Shown piece after piece: positions 32,216-44,635 of a stretch of DNA of 64,000 bases (positions within the stretch are counted from its first letter, which is position 1; every line of letters begins with the position of its first letter). Location: the NCBI GenBank assembly GCA_022385755.1, contig MU278353.1, positions 482,777 to 546,776 of the forward strand, read 5' to 3'. The position numbers and the translations under genes were made by a program. The DNA comes from Trametopsis cervina (Eukaryota; Basidiomycota; Agaricomycetes; Polyporales; Irpicaceae). The notes beneath the pieces were generated by a model. The model was not told the DNA's origin, ran no database searches, and saw only the letters and a program-made list of their open reading frames with translations.

Positions 32216-34658
32216 TCACCACTCAGATGATCGATATGCGAATAAGTCGAGATCATCCGACGACGGTTCATTCGCCTCCATAGCGCCAAGATGAATATTG
32301 CGAGCCTCCACAGGTTTCCGCGGTAGGGCAAGGACAGCCGGACGCTTTTGTGGGCGGGGAACCACTGGAAGTCCTTGGGCTGAATCACCGTAAGTTCCTG
32401 GCTTCTCTTGAGCATGCAGGACAATGCGATTAGATCTAGCGTCAGCGAGTACCGAGGTGAAACCGGATTGTCGGCGTTCCGTCTTCACCTTCAACTTCGG
32501 AACCGAGTTGGGAGCTCGCGCCTCCCTCTCCTCTTCTCCCTTGATGTTCTCCTGCTCATCATGAGGTGTTGTCAGCCTCGAAGACGTCACGGATCTCCGC
32601 GGTGACAATGATAACGACATTCTAGACGAGCGCGAAGTGGCGTATGCACTGGACAGCGAGCTATTGCTAGACACAGACGGGGCGCGTTTACGGGAAGGCG
32701 TTTCGTACACTCGCGGCCGTTTGGAGACGTGGTCGTTCAACATTTGGGTGATATCATGGGCTTCGTTGTCCGGTTCCGTGTCTCGCGGTCTTTTTGCTGT
32801 CAGACGCGATTTCTTGACCGGTAGCGGCGTCTTCTGCACCCAACACCCAACGAGCTCTTCCCATCGAAATTCGGAGCCCTTGATAGCAGAAGCAGCCTTG
32901 CTCGGGGTCTGGTCCACGCGCGAGCTAGTCTTCTGATCACAGTCGTCATAGTATTTCTTTTCCGCTGCCTCAATATTCTTCACGATCCTCTTTCGGAGCC
33001 GCTCCAATTCATCTGCGAATGCGCTCCGATGCAGATTGGTATTGTAATGTGTCCCTATCTCCGGACACAAATCCTCAACATGCGCCAGAGCGTTCGACCA
33101 GAACCACGCCTCAAGAAGGTATAATTGTTTCGTGTGTAAGAGAAGACCCCACCGACATAAGAGTTGAACGCTAGGGGTCGCCTGCGCGGATGTTAGAGCG
33201 TAGCTCCCACTGTCTTCTTTTGAGATGTTAGAAAGGGTGATGGATGTGACGGGGTTAAACGTGTCGACATCTGGGCTGCGATATTCGCGGAGGATGGATA
33301 AAAGCGCGTCTGCGTCCTGTTTGCACAGGACGGAATAATGGGAAGATGAACAACATAGTACAGTGAGGGAGAGGAGCGCATCCGCGACGGCTTTGCAAGC
33401 GGTTGAATGCTCGTTCTGTTTATGAAGCCCTGCTGCCTGAGCTGATGTTAATAGTTTGGTGATAGCCAGGAATTCTTGGTGAGCTTCAGTGTCATCTTCC
33501 ACCACGTTGCTTGTGTTTATTAAACGTTCGCAGAGCATCTCCAGCCATTTCGCAAGCCGGTCGCGAACTAGTGTATGGTCGGAATCCTCCCGTTCTTTGC
33601 CTTTCGTAGTTGGCCGGAGCGTAGACACATCATGGACCAGAGCGGAGCACAGAATAATAAATGATTCAAAGTCATGGGAGCGGAATCGACGTGCAAGGCG
33701 AACTATAGCCTTGCAATCCCATATGCCGGTGACGAGGTGAGAGGGGCCTGCCTGTAGCACCTGGCGCACGATGAATGCAAATGCACGGTCATTGATCACG
33801 TTAGCCTTGCAGAACCGATCCCTCAGACTTGTCAAATAGGCCGAGTGGACCGAGAGGGTCATTGAAAGAGAGCCCTCGCCACCCGCAGGAGAGGTAGGCA
33901 TCGGTGTACAGGCGACTTCCAGAAGGCGGCATAAGAGCGATTTGGACTCGCTTATGAGCCCATACGATAGCGTGAGATCCAGCAGGAGTGAATACACAGT
34001 ATGATTGCTTGGACAAGTTGACAGCACAATGGTGAGAGCATGTGAAATTATGGTGTGTCTAAATAGCAGAGACACATTATATTAGAATAGACATTCGGCC
34101 GTATAAGCAGAGAACGTACTTTCGGTGATGCTCCGGAACAGCTTCATAATACTCGTTCACTATATCCAGATCATCCTCTTCCGCGGCATCATCATCTTCT
34201 CTCCCATCTTTGGTCAGCTCTACCTGCTCCTCGATATGCTCACCTAGTACTGACGCACAAAAGGCGGACAGTCGGCGAATGCGGTCCTGGCCTACGACTG
34301 GGGCAGAGGCTGGCTTACGATGGCCAGGGGAAGAGCCGTGAACGGCCTGTAAAACATTCCTGAACGCGTCTCGCACATCGTAGAGCATCTTTGAAAGCTG
34401 TATATTCGCGCGACTTGCCCGATCCAAATGGGAGAGCGCGCGGAGCTTCTCAGGGGGAGGAATGATGGCCAAAGGCTGTTCATGTTCACGAGAAAGTGTA
34501 TCGCGTCGGGTTACGTTCGCTGTTTGACTCCCCGACCCGTGGCTGCGACCAGAGGATGGAGAAGAGGATGCCGCCAGGACGTTGCATTTTAACCGCAGTG
34601 GCCGCAAGAGACGTGAGATGCGAGAGGTGGTATAATCCAAACTAGATGACTTGGTCAT
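32216..34658 (-). CDS. Conserved-looking protein of unknown function, possibly nuclear
   Basis: Two exons with one intron near 34075-34115 (HHRK|HTIISHAL). The total is about 800 residues. The N-terminal half is a helical region (LRALSHLDRASRANIQLSKML, LSAFCASVLGEHIEEQVEL, FAFIVRQVLQAGPSHLVTG, KWLEMLCERLINTSN) without a known motif. A short coiled segment (ELERLRKRIVKNIEAAEKKYYDD) follows. The C-terminal third is basic and Ser-rich with several nuclear-localisation-like patches (VKKSRLTAKRPRD, SKRPRVYETPSRKR), and the end is DDLDLFAYRSSEW. This composition suggests a chromatin or DNA-repair protein. I do not recognise the family. Confidence 0.6.
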
Positions 34659-35003
34659 TTAGGACCCAAGTAGGTATCTGGGGTATCGCAGAATAAACAA
34701 GCAAAAGAAATGGGTATCGCCTCGCCCAAACGAGTGCGAGTGCGAGTGAGTTGATCACGGGTAGAGTTCGGTTCGGTTCAGTGACGCGTTCGGTTCGATT
34801 TAGGTACACGATAGGCATTGATCAGGGCAAGATCGCGCCGTGCTGCCAGTGTAACTCACGCTCAACCGTCAGCGATTCTGAAGTAAGAATCATTTCCTCT
34901 GAGTAATACACACCTAACCGAATCTCGTAGGCGTGAATCGGCCACCTTCAAGTACGTTCTCCCTGTCTAGTGTGGCATCTCCAGCTGACACATGTTTCAC
35001 AGG
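34659..35003. promoter_or_regulatory. Divergent promoter, 345 bp
   Basis: The stretch lies between the unknown nuclear-looking gene (-) and the queuosine-salvage gene (+). It contains simple repetition: GAGTGCGAGTGCGAGTGAG (about 34732-34748) and two GTTCGGTTCG blocks (about 34770-34800). No TATA box is seen. Confidence 0.45.
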
Positions 35004-36531
35004 ATGTCTAGTAGCAATCAGACACCCCTGCCTCCCAGTGGAAGGTACATACAGTCTGTTCGCGAATCTTCCAAGGCTCTGCGTGAAAGGGCCAACATCA
35101 CGGTAAGCATCTTTTCCGCTGTAACATCGCCCGTAGTAGGTCTAGCCTCCCTGGCGTGAAATTATATTCATGATCGCAGCTCAAGAAGACACTGCCGTCA
35201 ACATGGGAGCCGTTATCCGTAATACGCATATCATGCTAATATACTGTTTAGGTCAGTACTGAGTCCATTAAACGGCTGTTATTCTCTCCATCATTCACAA
35301 CCACTTTCGAACGGCTACGAGTTGCACATGGCATGGCGCTACCGCTCAACTTCCCTTCTGTGGCTTACGAGCTGAACGTGCTATCTCTCCTGTCTCTACT
35401 CAATTTCGCGTCTGGATATCGGGTTCCTCTCCACGAGGCAACGGGACGTGGTGCCTTCGATTCAATCCGAGCGTTCATCTTCTCGTTATACATCTCCACA
35501 TCTGTCGGTGGCGATGATGACCTACTTTCTGCCCGCGGTATGCGAACCATAACAGAGGGAAAGGTCGCCGACCTTATGGGCGTGGCTGATAAGATCCATA
35601 CGGAGAAACCTCACCCTACTTTGCCAGCGGTCAACATCGGGGAACTTGGTGGCCCGGTGTGGGAGGTGGTACAGCTCATCACGAAAGCTATGAAGGAGAC
35701 CGGTGATGTCCTTTTCAATAGCGGATACCATGATCTTGGATCGTTCGTACTTGAGGCGCTGAAGGAAGGAGAGAAGGCCAAAAATAAGACAGACATCGTT
35801 AATGCGGAATGCGAAGTGATTGTGGAGAGGGTAAGCATCCAGATTAGCAGACGCGCGCAGGCGTTTCTCAGGCTGATTATCATCTAGCTTGTTAAAGCTA
35901 TCCCAGCGTTCCAAGATATGGGTGTCGTTGAAGGCCAACGTATGTGATTTCTCTCATATTCTCGATATCTCGTTAATATCATGAGCTAGCCGTCTACTGT
36001 TTCAAGAAAGCCATGCTTACCCTTCATGCTATTGCCCTTCGCTTTGGCGCAAGTCCCAATCCGCCCATACCGATCCCAAGGACGGACAATTTGCCGGTGT
36101 TCTCAGATAACGTGATACCGTCACTACTGGTGCATTTAGGTGTCCTTGACCTTTCCACGTCCATACCTTCCTTAAAGCTGGCTTCGCTATTCCCCGAGGC
36201 CAACACAAAGGATACGCTGGATGCACTACTAGCTCTAGCTCCGCCGCCTCCGCCGACGAAACCAAAATCAATACCGAAAGAGGGTCCTCTTCTCACTGCA
36301 GAGCAGGCATTCACTCTTCGCGCATCCGCGATCGATGCATGTGAATTGATAGTTAAAACGGCCAGGAATCTGCAGAGTGACGAACTGATTAGGCCTGATG
36401 GCACCGATGTCAGCTGGCTGAAGAAAATCACATTGCCAGAATTGGACGCATGGATTTGGTCCGTAGCGAAGGACCGTGCAGACTATCGCGCGCTAGAGCG
36501 ATTTGCGCAGAAAGGTACGACATACTTTTGA
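35004..36531 (+). CDS. QNG1: Queuosine 5'-phosphate N-glycosylase (QNG1, DUF2419)
   Basis: Queuine-salvage enzyme that releases queuine from queuosine or its 5'-phosphate for tRNA modification. Exons 35004-35102, 35252-35830, 35888-35939 and 35990-36531 give about 424 residues. Family blocks: SGRYIQSVRESSKALRERANI, STESIKRLLFSPSF, GMALPLNFPSVAYELNVLSLLSL, NFASGYRVPLHEATGRGAFDS, KVADLMGV, GELGGPVWEVVQLI, YHDLGSFVLEALKE, PAFQDM, VYCFKKAMLTLHAIALRFG, LPVFSDNVIPSLLVHLGVL, LRASAIDACELIV and the conserved ending DYRALERFAQKGTTYF. The first intron (149 bp) is longer than its neighbours and contains in-frame stops. The gene appears intact. Confidence 0.9.
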
Positions 36532-36815
36532 GTACCCCGCAGGCACACGCCCTTCGCCGCGTGTAGGCCGCACATCAAGTTCAATAGGTCCATGTAGACA
36601 TCTCCAGGACATGTATCAAAATTTGTATTTCGCTTGTTGAGTGTGCGACGCGGCTCGGGTATCTGTCACGGCGAACCACGTCGCTTACTATCTTCGGTCA
36701 AGAAGTTCTTATGGGCGCCAGTGTAACGCATATCCTCACTCTTTGACTTCCACCACCCTCAGAAAAGTTCTGGTACCCTCATTGCTTGCTAAGCTCGCCG
36801 TGTTATCAGAAAGCA

Positions 36816-37654
36816 ATGGCAGCCGTGAGGATGTTCGATTTGATGCGGCCTCTGCGCTTTCAGAACCAGATGCGTGTTGGTCTCGCAATGACACGTCGAA
36901 GGTATAGCACTCCGGGTGCGGTCGAGGGTACGCGTAGCCGAGTCCCCCATACGCATGCATCAATACAAACATCGCACACACTATACAGATATCAGAAAAC
37001 GCCTGACCGATGAGCTCAAGACTGCCATGAAGGTACCTCTCACGTGTCTATCCCGCCAACACAGTTGACTAAACACATTGCATTGGTAGGCCAGAGACAG
37101 CGCCAAATCCACCACCATTCGCGTAAGTTTGCTACTCATTGTTTCCCACTAGCATGTCTTCGGCCTCATATTAGCTCTTCCCCGGGCAGGCGATTCTCTC
37201 TGAAGTATATTCTTCCGACAAAACGCAGGCCCAGCTACTACCGCCTTCGGCCATTGTATCCATCATCCGAAAGGCAGCATCACGTCGAGTACGTTTACCG
37301 CCGAGCCCATGCGCGCTTTTCCTCTTGATGGAATCCCCCTTCCAACGCTCAATTATTCACGTTTCGTTGTAGATTGATGCCGCATCAGAGTTCGACAAAG
37401 GCGGACGACCTGAGCTAGCCGAGAAGGAACGCAAGGAAGCAGATTTGCTCCAAGATTTCCTTCCCGCGTTGCTGGAAGAAGCCGACATTGACCGGGTGCT
37501 TCACGAAATCATCGCTGAGCAACAAACAGCCCCGAATGACAAAAAGGCTATGGGAATGCTGTTCAAAGCGTTTTACGCCAAGGTGGATAAGTCACTGGTG
37601 GACTCTGACCTTGTCAAAAGTAGAGCGGAGGCTCTTGTTGCCGCCCGCACGTGA
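36816..37654 (+). CDS. AIM41: AIM41 / YqeY-like mitochondrial protein
   Basis: GatB/YqeY-domain protein, in yeast a mitochondrial protein of unclear role. Five exons: 36816-36915, 36989-37032, 37090-37122, 37190-37288 and 37373-37654. A basic, acid-free N-terminus (MAAVRMFDLMRPLRFQNQMR, then TRRRYST) is a likely mitochondrial presequence. The domain follows: DIRKRLTDELKTAMK, ARDSAKSTTIR (a 33-nt exon), AILSEVYSSDK, SAIVSIIRKAASRR, DAASEFDKGGRPELAEKER, ADLLQDFLPALLEE, MGMLFKAFYAK and LVKSRAEALVAART. Only four of the five exons are easy to see; the 33-nt one is placed by the motif. Convergent with HRD1, 98 bp apart. Confidence 0.85.
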
Positions 37655-37752
37655 GGCACACAAATAAAGCTACAAACATATTTCTCCTTTGCAGGATTTT
37701 AATCATATAATACATCCGTACTCACACACCCAAACATGATGAATTGCTACGT

Positions 37753-40700
37753 TCAATCTAGAATATCCATCTGTCGAGCCTGTCTACTGACTGATGATGA
37801 TGATGATGATGATGATGACGGTTGAGGCTCAGCAGGAGTATTATTGTCTGTGCTGACTCCTTTCCCCTTTTCCGTGGTTGTAAGTTGAGATGTAGTGTCG
37901 ACCTGTCGAGCTGATCCGCCGCTACCTTCTGCATTCAAGTCCTGTCCGGGCGGCAACACGCTTCTCATCCTGTGGAGTTCAATAATGCATCTCCACAACG
38001 TGCCAGACACACCCTCCAGAACCTTCAGCCTCTCATCTATTGCATCCCGTGTTAGCCGATCCAATCTCGTTAACTGCTCCTCGGAGAGTATCGCAGGAAG
38101 CTGGGAGAGCGGTTCACGGGGAACATCAGACTGTCGCGCAGAGGTAAGCACGGGCGGTGGACGCGCAGAAGCAGGTTGTGCAAAGCCAGGGGCTCCGTGA
38201 GGTTGAACCGCCGATCCATTGACCCCTTGCTGGCCAGGCTGAGGAAGAGGGATTGCAACAGGGGCTTGTTGCCAAGGGTACAGGGGCGCCCGCACTTGTT
38301 GGGCATGTTGTAGGGGGTCCCACAGAGGAATGAGGGGTGGAGCTTGTGCTCGGGGATTCGCAGCAGCTGCTGGAGGTGGTGCGGTCGTGGGGGTAGGCTG
38401 TGGGGGAGACGTCGCCGTTGAGGGCACGGGTTGGGGCGCCTCCGAGGGTCGCGATGATGAAGCGTCCGGAGACCCGTTTGAGGGATCAGACACAGCGCCG
38501 TTCGGTGGTGCCGTCGTGTTAGTCGCCTCGGCGGGCCGAGACTCGCTAGCCCGTGTACCTGGAGTGTTCTGCGACGAATTGAACCTGCGTAGAGCGGCGA
38601 GGGCGGCTGCTTCGCGAGGGGAGGGAGTACTTGCTTCCGCTATAGGCTCACCTGAGGGTCGGGTCTCGGCTGCTGTCGGTGTAGACTCTGCAGCAGGCGC
38701 GGGTGTTACAGCAGAGCCGGAGGATTCTGGCGCGGAAGGCGACGTTTGACTCGCTGCTGGCTGCTGCGCTTGTTGGACAGGTGGTTGTTGACCCTGGTGG
38801 ACATCTTGAGCGTCCGGAGCGAAAGGATACCATACCCCTCCGGGACCGTAGAATCCTCGGTATACTGGTGGCGGCTGAAGTTGCTGAAGCTGCTGGGGAG
38901 GGATTGGTGGGTAAGCGTAGGGCGGGTACGCATACCCCAGCGGAGGTTGGCCCTGCGGTCCCCATCCGGCGTTGGCGGGGATTTGAGGCTGGGCCTGCGG
39001 TCCTGCGGGTACGAATTGAGGAGGTACGGGGGCGTTTGCGAACTGTCCCGGAATAAGTGGCGGTGGCACTAGGAAACCCATTACGCGACCAAACCAGCCG
39101 CCGCCGTTAATCGGTGCGGGCGGTTGTGGTTGTTGTTGACCGGCTACGGGAGGAGCTTGTGGCGCTACGTTAGGTGGTTGTTGACCTGGAGGGCGAGCGG
39201 CTCGCTGCCCTGCTTGTGCGTTATTTCCAGTGGGCTGATCAGTCTCTAACACGGTGCGGCGGCTAGAAAGACGGCGTTCAGTAAGCTAGCTCGCCACGCC
39301 TCACGAAGAATGCAAAGATGAGTAAAATACCGCAGAAAACACTACTAACCATGTTGGGCAGCTTTGCTGTCTCTCCAACCATGACCGCAGGCATTGGAAA
39401 TGGAAAATATGTCCGCATGGAAGCTTCTTGGGTGTCACGTTGGGACCGTCCTGGACCTGCTGAGCATTTGGCGCGTTGTTCGGCGGGTTGCCGTTCTCGG
39501 AATGGTTCTGATCATTAGTCGCAGCGATCAACTCGTCACGGCAGATGATACAAGTGCGGTCAGACATCGCCCGCAACTCCTCTTCTGTGGCATTCGGATA
39601 CCGACGATCCATATCGCGCGTGGCATTGTGATACCGCACAAGGGCGCGTAGACGGGTAATGAATGAGCGAGCGGTCAGATACACATCTCGGATGATGTTC
39701 AACGGCAATCCGTAGAAGGTGAGGACAACCGCAAAGAAGGTGAGGTAAGTTGCGAGCTTGAGGAAATCTGTTGGAAAAACTATCCGTCAGTATCTGACAG
39801 AGACATCCCGAGAAGAGCGCTGACCAGTCACAAGCTCGATGTAGAATATGTACATGCTCTTGTTATCCCATGCGGGCGCATTCGCGCCACCTCGTGTGCT
39901 TGCACGCCTCAGCTCAAAAGTAGACAGTATGTATCGCGCCATTGAGTTCAAGGCGCTGGCAGTTAATATCGCGTACTGCAAAGACGCTTAGAATAAGCCG
40001 TCATAGCGGTGTTTTTGCACCCACCTCGTTCGCAAATAGAACCGCGCCGCCAACGCCACTAGACAGCGTGCTATCGATCGCTACGAAGAGCATTACGATG
40101 TCAACCAACCACAATATGAGAAAGAGGGAGTGCAGCCGAATATGGAATAACGTAGGCGGTCCTGGGTAGGGTACCTGGTCCATCTACATGCAGGAACGGT
40201 CAGTTCTGTGCAAATTCACTTCGGGAGAAAAGCGGATGCCCCCAATTCTGTACGAGCCGGCCGAGTGGCCAACCGCAATGTGCATGGTATAGGCAATCCC
40301 CCAATGCCACATGTTTCTAATGGTAAGAATAGACGCACCGATTCCACCCGATCCCCCAAAAGCCAGTGAAAGCATTTGATGAACAGCAGGAAGCCGAACA
40401 TGATGACGAAGGGTATGTCAAAGTCGTCCCGGAATATTGTAAACGCCAAGAGGGACTCGGTGACAAACATCCATGTCTGGTCGTAGAGACGCTGAAGGAA
40501 CACACTTTAAGTGGTGCAGAGGTAATACAAAACAAGTTGTATTCACCTCGACCTCACGCGGTTGCAAAGGACCAAAGAAGATACGCTGGAGGATGCTGCC
40601 AGACACCAAGGCGACTATGAAGCCGAAGTTGGCTAGAACCTATGCGGGGTCACTGGTTGCACGGCGAGGCAAGACTAAGTCACACGCACTAGAAGGCTAC

Positions 40701-40878
40701 GACCGCTACGAGAGAGGTACACCGCCACAGAGTAGAAGTTGCTGTAGTTCTTGCATGCATTGGCGATCGTTGCAGCGGTGGCTGCGGTGCTGAGCAGACC
40801 ATACCAGAGGATCCTGTTCGAAGTAAACACATACGTGACTGGCTGGAGCCGCCGGCGGATAAGACCGTCCATGTCCAT
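37753..40878 (-). CDS. HRD1: HRD1/SYVN1 ER-associated degradation E3 ubiquitin ligase
   Basis: Polytopic ER-membrane RING ligase that moves and ubiquitinates misfolded proteins. From the N-terminus (40878): ILWYGLLSTAATAATIANA, NFYSVAVYLSRSGRSLL-VLANFGFIVALVSGSIL, QRIFFGPLQPREVE, RLYDQTWMFVTESLLAFTIF, FVIMFGFLLFIKCFHWLLGDR, LILWLVDIVMLFVAID and FLKLATYLTFFAVVLTFYG, giving six membrane spans. The cytosolic RING follows: [33 protein letters not shown]. The last Cys is rebuilt across an intron (TG|C). The long C-terminal tail (37753-39270) is Pro/Gln/Ala-rich and ends with a poly-Ser run encoded by (TGA/TCA)n, then RQARQMDILD. All RING ligands are kept. Confidence 0.92.
37792..37818 (+). repeat. 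TGA trinucleotide microsatellite
   Basis: About nine TGA units on the + strand, read as a poly-Ser tract near the C-terminus of HRD1 on the minus strand. Length variation would change only this tract. Confidence 0.85.
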
Positions 40879-41483
40879 GTTCTAACGACCCTGTGTACGC
40901 AATGCGAAAGGAAGGAGGGAAGGGTGCGGCTGCTCACAGTGGCTTATGGACAACCTCAGTGAACCTTTCACGCGACGTGGCCTTACCGTTGGGCGTCTGT
41001 TGGTTACATCACAAAGCGAGCGCCCGGTATTTAGACGCCGTATCAGGGGGCGCCTACTTAGGGGCGAGCAGTGCAACATACGACCGCTCTTTCAGCTGAA
41101 TGATAATGCGAAAGAAGCACCCCAATAATCATCAGACAACCAGTCCCAAACAAGAAATTTTGGTCTTGTTCCACAGGAATGAGAGCATATGCTAGCAGCC
41201 GTTGCGAGCAGGGAGAGGCGCTTTTGGGTACCCAGCGCTTTTCTTGTCTCGCGGGAGAACAAGATCTTCGATCTGAATGTGACACTCTGCGGCGGCCTTG
41301 TGTGCAAGGCTTTTACGGTGTCCTCCATCTCGCGAGAACATGCAAAATATTTCCCGTCGGATCTGGCACACTTTTTCCAGCGTGTTTTCGTAATCCGACA
41401 ATTAAAGCCATTCTCATGACTGCAGACCTCTACGTATAAAAGGGGTCCCTCGCTACAACGATGTCCCCAAGATCATTACTGCC
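40879..41483. promoter_or_regulatory. Divergent promoter, 605 bp
   Basis: The stretch separates HRD1 (-) from the amidohydrolase (+). A TATAAAAGGGG at about 41437 lies some 45 bp before the amidohydrolase ATG and is a good core promoter candidate. Open frames at 41179-41439 on both strands have no motifs. The middle shows no gene. Confidence 0.55.
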
Positions 41484-44278
41484 ATGTCTCCTCCGTCTCG
41501 CAGCTCGCCGGGCTTGCGCAAGCGACAGCTGTCTCCAGAAAGCACAGCTCTGAAGTCGATATCGCAGGCTGGTTCCCTGCCAACCAGTTCCAGACCATCT
41601 TCGGCAGCCCGAAACTTGCTTTTGCTCTCATTCGCCCTGTCCGCCGCTTACTTGTATACCAACCACAGAACACCTTCAATACCCCCGTCGACTTATGCGC
41701 TATGCTCCCCAGACGGCCCCAAAATTTATACAGTGGACGAGGCAACACATAATGTCGAGTGCCTGGTGGTACAAAATGAAGTATTTGTTGACGCGGGATC
41801 GCTTGGTATGCCCCGCAATGCCCCTAAATCCACGAACGCTGTTCATCGTCGTTTCAGAGGATATTCAGGAGCGGTGGACGAGTACTGCGATAGAACTCAA
41901 AGGCAATGCCACGGCGGCACCACTCCCGGTTCGCTTTATTCCCCCTGGTGCCATTATAGTACCAGGCATAACGGGTTCGCGATTGCTCCCATGATACGGC
42001 CCGCATATAGGCTTACCGTCATTCTACGTCTTCTAGATTCCCATGCTCATATCCTTGAGTATGGTTTTACGAAAGTACTTCCACTGGAAGGTACCCAAAC
42101 GGTTAAAGGTCAGCGCTTGCTATCGGGATCACCGCTGTCACGGTATGCGAACCTCATGATACTTCTGAATTCTGCAGAGACTGTGCATCGCATCAGAACA
42201 TATATCGAGTCGAAGCCCGAACTACTCCGCGATAAAACAAAGGTGGTAGAGGGATGGGGCTGGGACCACACGAAGTGGGCACAAATGGCTTGGCCATCTG
42301 CTGTAAGCTGTCCAGGTACGCTCTCGCAAAAATGGAGCTGACGTATATGACAGACGGACCTCGAAAATGACGAAGTTGTCGCCGGACGACCTATTATACT
42401 CCAATCAAAGGATGGACATGCCCTGTGGGTCTCACAGAAGATACTGACAGCAATGCATCCCATCCCCGATAAAGTTGAAGGGGGAGTTATAGTTCGCAAT
42501 CCTTCCGGTGAACCCATAGGTACGGCTCCAGTTTTCCTATATCAAAAGGCATATCTGATGGCTCTTAGGAGTACTGCTTGATAACGCCCAAGAACTGGCC
42601 AATTCTCATCGCCCCCGTCCCACATATGAACAACTCTCTCACCGCTTTGATTTGACCGTACAAGATGCGATATCCCATGGATTGACATCGATACACGACG
42701 CAGGCTTTGATCCTACGTCTTTGCAGTTTTTCCGCAGGTATGTCTCCATTACGATCGCAATGTGACGCCACAGACCAACTGAAACACACTAATAATTCTT
42801 TTAGGCGCGCCGGAGAGAGCCAGATGCCAGTGCGTAACAAGCGACGCTAAATATTGCGCATTGAATTCACCGTCTTCCACTAGATACGCGTTTATGGAAT
42901 GACTCATTACAACGAGTCTTCGGAATATTGGGGCCATCGCGCGGAGAAAATCATCGGTGCGGGCAACGGCCGTTTGACTGCGCGCAGCGTCAAAATTTTC
43001 GCCGATGGTAAGCAATACTTGGATTCCTGCTGCGCAGTTATTTGATACAGCTTCCATTAAGGTGCCCTGCGAACTGGCGGTGCAGCAGTAAGTGCGACTG
43101 GCCGGTTATGAATGTGCTTCTAAAACTGGTCTTCATAGTTGTATGAGCCCTACACGGACAACCCTTCAACCCGCGGATTCATGAGGATTGAACCTGAGGT
43201 CTTGAACGAGATCATTCCCCGTTTCCTCCGCGATGGATGGCAAGTTGTACGTACTTGGTTTACCAAGCCCCGGTTATACATCATCCGCCGAGTCTAATTG
43301 ACCAATTGTCTCTGCCGACATAGAATGTTCATGCTATCGGCGACCGAGCCAACGGTCTCGTCTTGGACGCCTTTGAGGCGGCACTGAAAGATGCCAACGT
43401 TACAGCACTGAGACCGCGCCTCGAACACGCCCAGATATTGACGGAGAGAGATATGGCGCGGTTCGGAGATCTAGGAGGCAAGTCTCCCCGTCCATTAAAC
43501 CTTGTCCACGTCGGTTGCTCAACGTAACATCTGCGGCCCACAGTCATCGCCAGTATACAGCCGACCCACGCGTAAGCGCACAGCTCATTCACAGCTCGGC
43601 CCAACCCGCGCTCATCCTTTTCTTCCTATCTTAGCACAGATGACATGTGGTATGCGGAAGACAGACTCGTACGCGCCAGTTTCTATCCTTTTGCCTCAAC
43701 CACTCATTTCTTTTTGCAAATCATCCAGGGTCCGGAGCGAATCAAGAGCCTTTACGCTTTCCGGAGTATTTTGGATTACGGTGGTCGGATTACCTTAGGC
43801 TCCGACATGCCTGTTGAGGGCGTGAATCCTCTCGCGGGATTCTATGCCGCTATCACACGATTGACAGGAGAAGGGACTTCACCCCACGGCCCAGAAGGAT
43901 GGTGAGTAGTTTCTGCTCGCCAACTGCCGCGGGCGGTTATGGCATCACCGAGGTCTGATGTATTCACTGACTCCTTTCCCTTAGGTTCCCTGAACAGCGA
44001 ATGTCTCGCATGGAGGCGCTCAAAGGTGCGACAAGGGAAACCACGATGCTACATCCGGAACACACTGACTTATCTCAACCGTTATTTTCCCAGGAATGAC
44101 ATTGGACCCGGCGTATGCCTCCTTTAGTGAAGAAACGCTCGGTTCTATCTCAGTTGGCAAGCGCGGAGACTATGTGGTTCTCTCCCAAGACATTATGACA
44201 ATCGCTCCAGAGCAAATTCTTGCAACAAAGGTCTTGGCTACGGTCATCGACGGTAGCCCGGTCTATGGCAACATCTAA
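41484..44278 (+). CDS. YtcJ-like metal-dependent amidohydrolase with membrane anchor
   Basis: Amidohydro_3 family hydrolase (formamidase/exoenzyme-regulator-like proteins); substrate unknown. The N-terminus is basic and Ser-rich, with one hydrophobic span (NLLLLSFALSAAYLYT), so a type II membrane protein is likely. Next come YTVDEATHNVECLVVQNE, IIVPGITDSHAHILEYG (metal-binding HxH), VVEGWGWDHTKWAQM, RPIILQSKDGHALWVS, GVLLDNAQELA, GLTSIHDAGFDP, VRVYGMTHYNESSEY, VKIFADGALRTGGAAL, NVHAIGDRANGLVLDAFE, RPRLEHAQIL, IASIQPTHATDDMWYAEDRL, GGRITLGSDMPVEGVNPLAG with the catalytic Asp, MTLDPAYASFSEETLGSISVGKRGDYVVLS and the end VIDGSPVYGNI. More than ten introns; all junctions can be read in frame. It is probably active. 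Confidence 0.85.
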
Positions 44279-44635
44279 CGGCAAACTTGCGGGTTTACAC
44301 ACCTTGGCAATTGCGGTTGTGTTGTTGGATCAGGTATCGGCTCCCGAACCGTCTTTACGTACTTCTTTTCTGGTCCAGCTCTATAATCACCCTGCTTCTG
44401 TAATATATTAAGCTGTATATATTGTCATCTCATTTATTCGCGACAATGCTATTTATCTGTCGCAATATTTATCGCGGTTTCCGAAGCTTCGTAGTGCGGT
44501 CCGGTTCACACACGTTTCATGGGAACGTCACGATCACGTGAGAATCCCAAATGACGCTGTCACCTTGTGACTGACGCGTTAGGGAACGCACCGTGGTGGC
44601 GCCTTACCTTGCACTTGACAGCCACGACGGACGCG
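44279..44635. other. Intergenic, 357 bp
   Basis: The stretch lies between the amidohydrolase stop and the RAD54B-like start. AT-rich 3' sequence (TATATATTG at 44413-44425), then GC-rich upstream sequence of the next gene. No gene is seen. Confidence 0.45.

Noticed and set aside
39301..39360. Apparent loss of the last RING cysteine (CPTW) in HRD1
   Set aside because: The open frame simply reads into the intron. The spliced codon TG|C restores CPTCRRTVLE.
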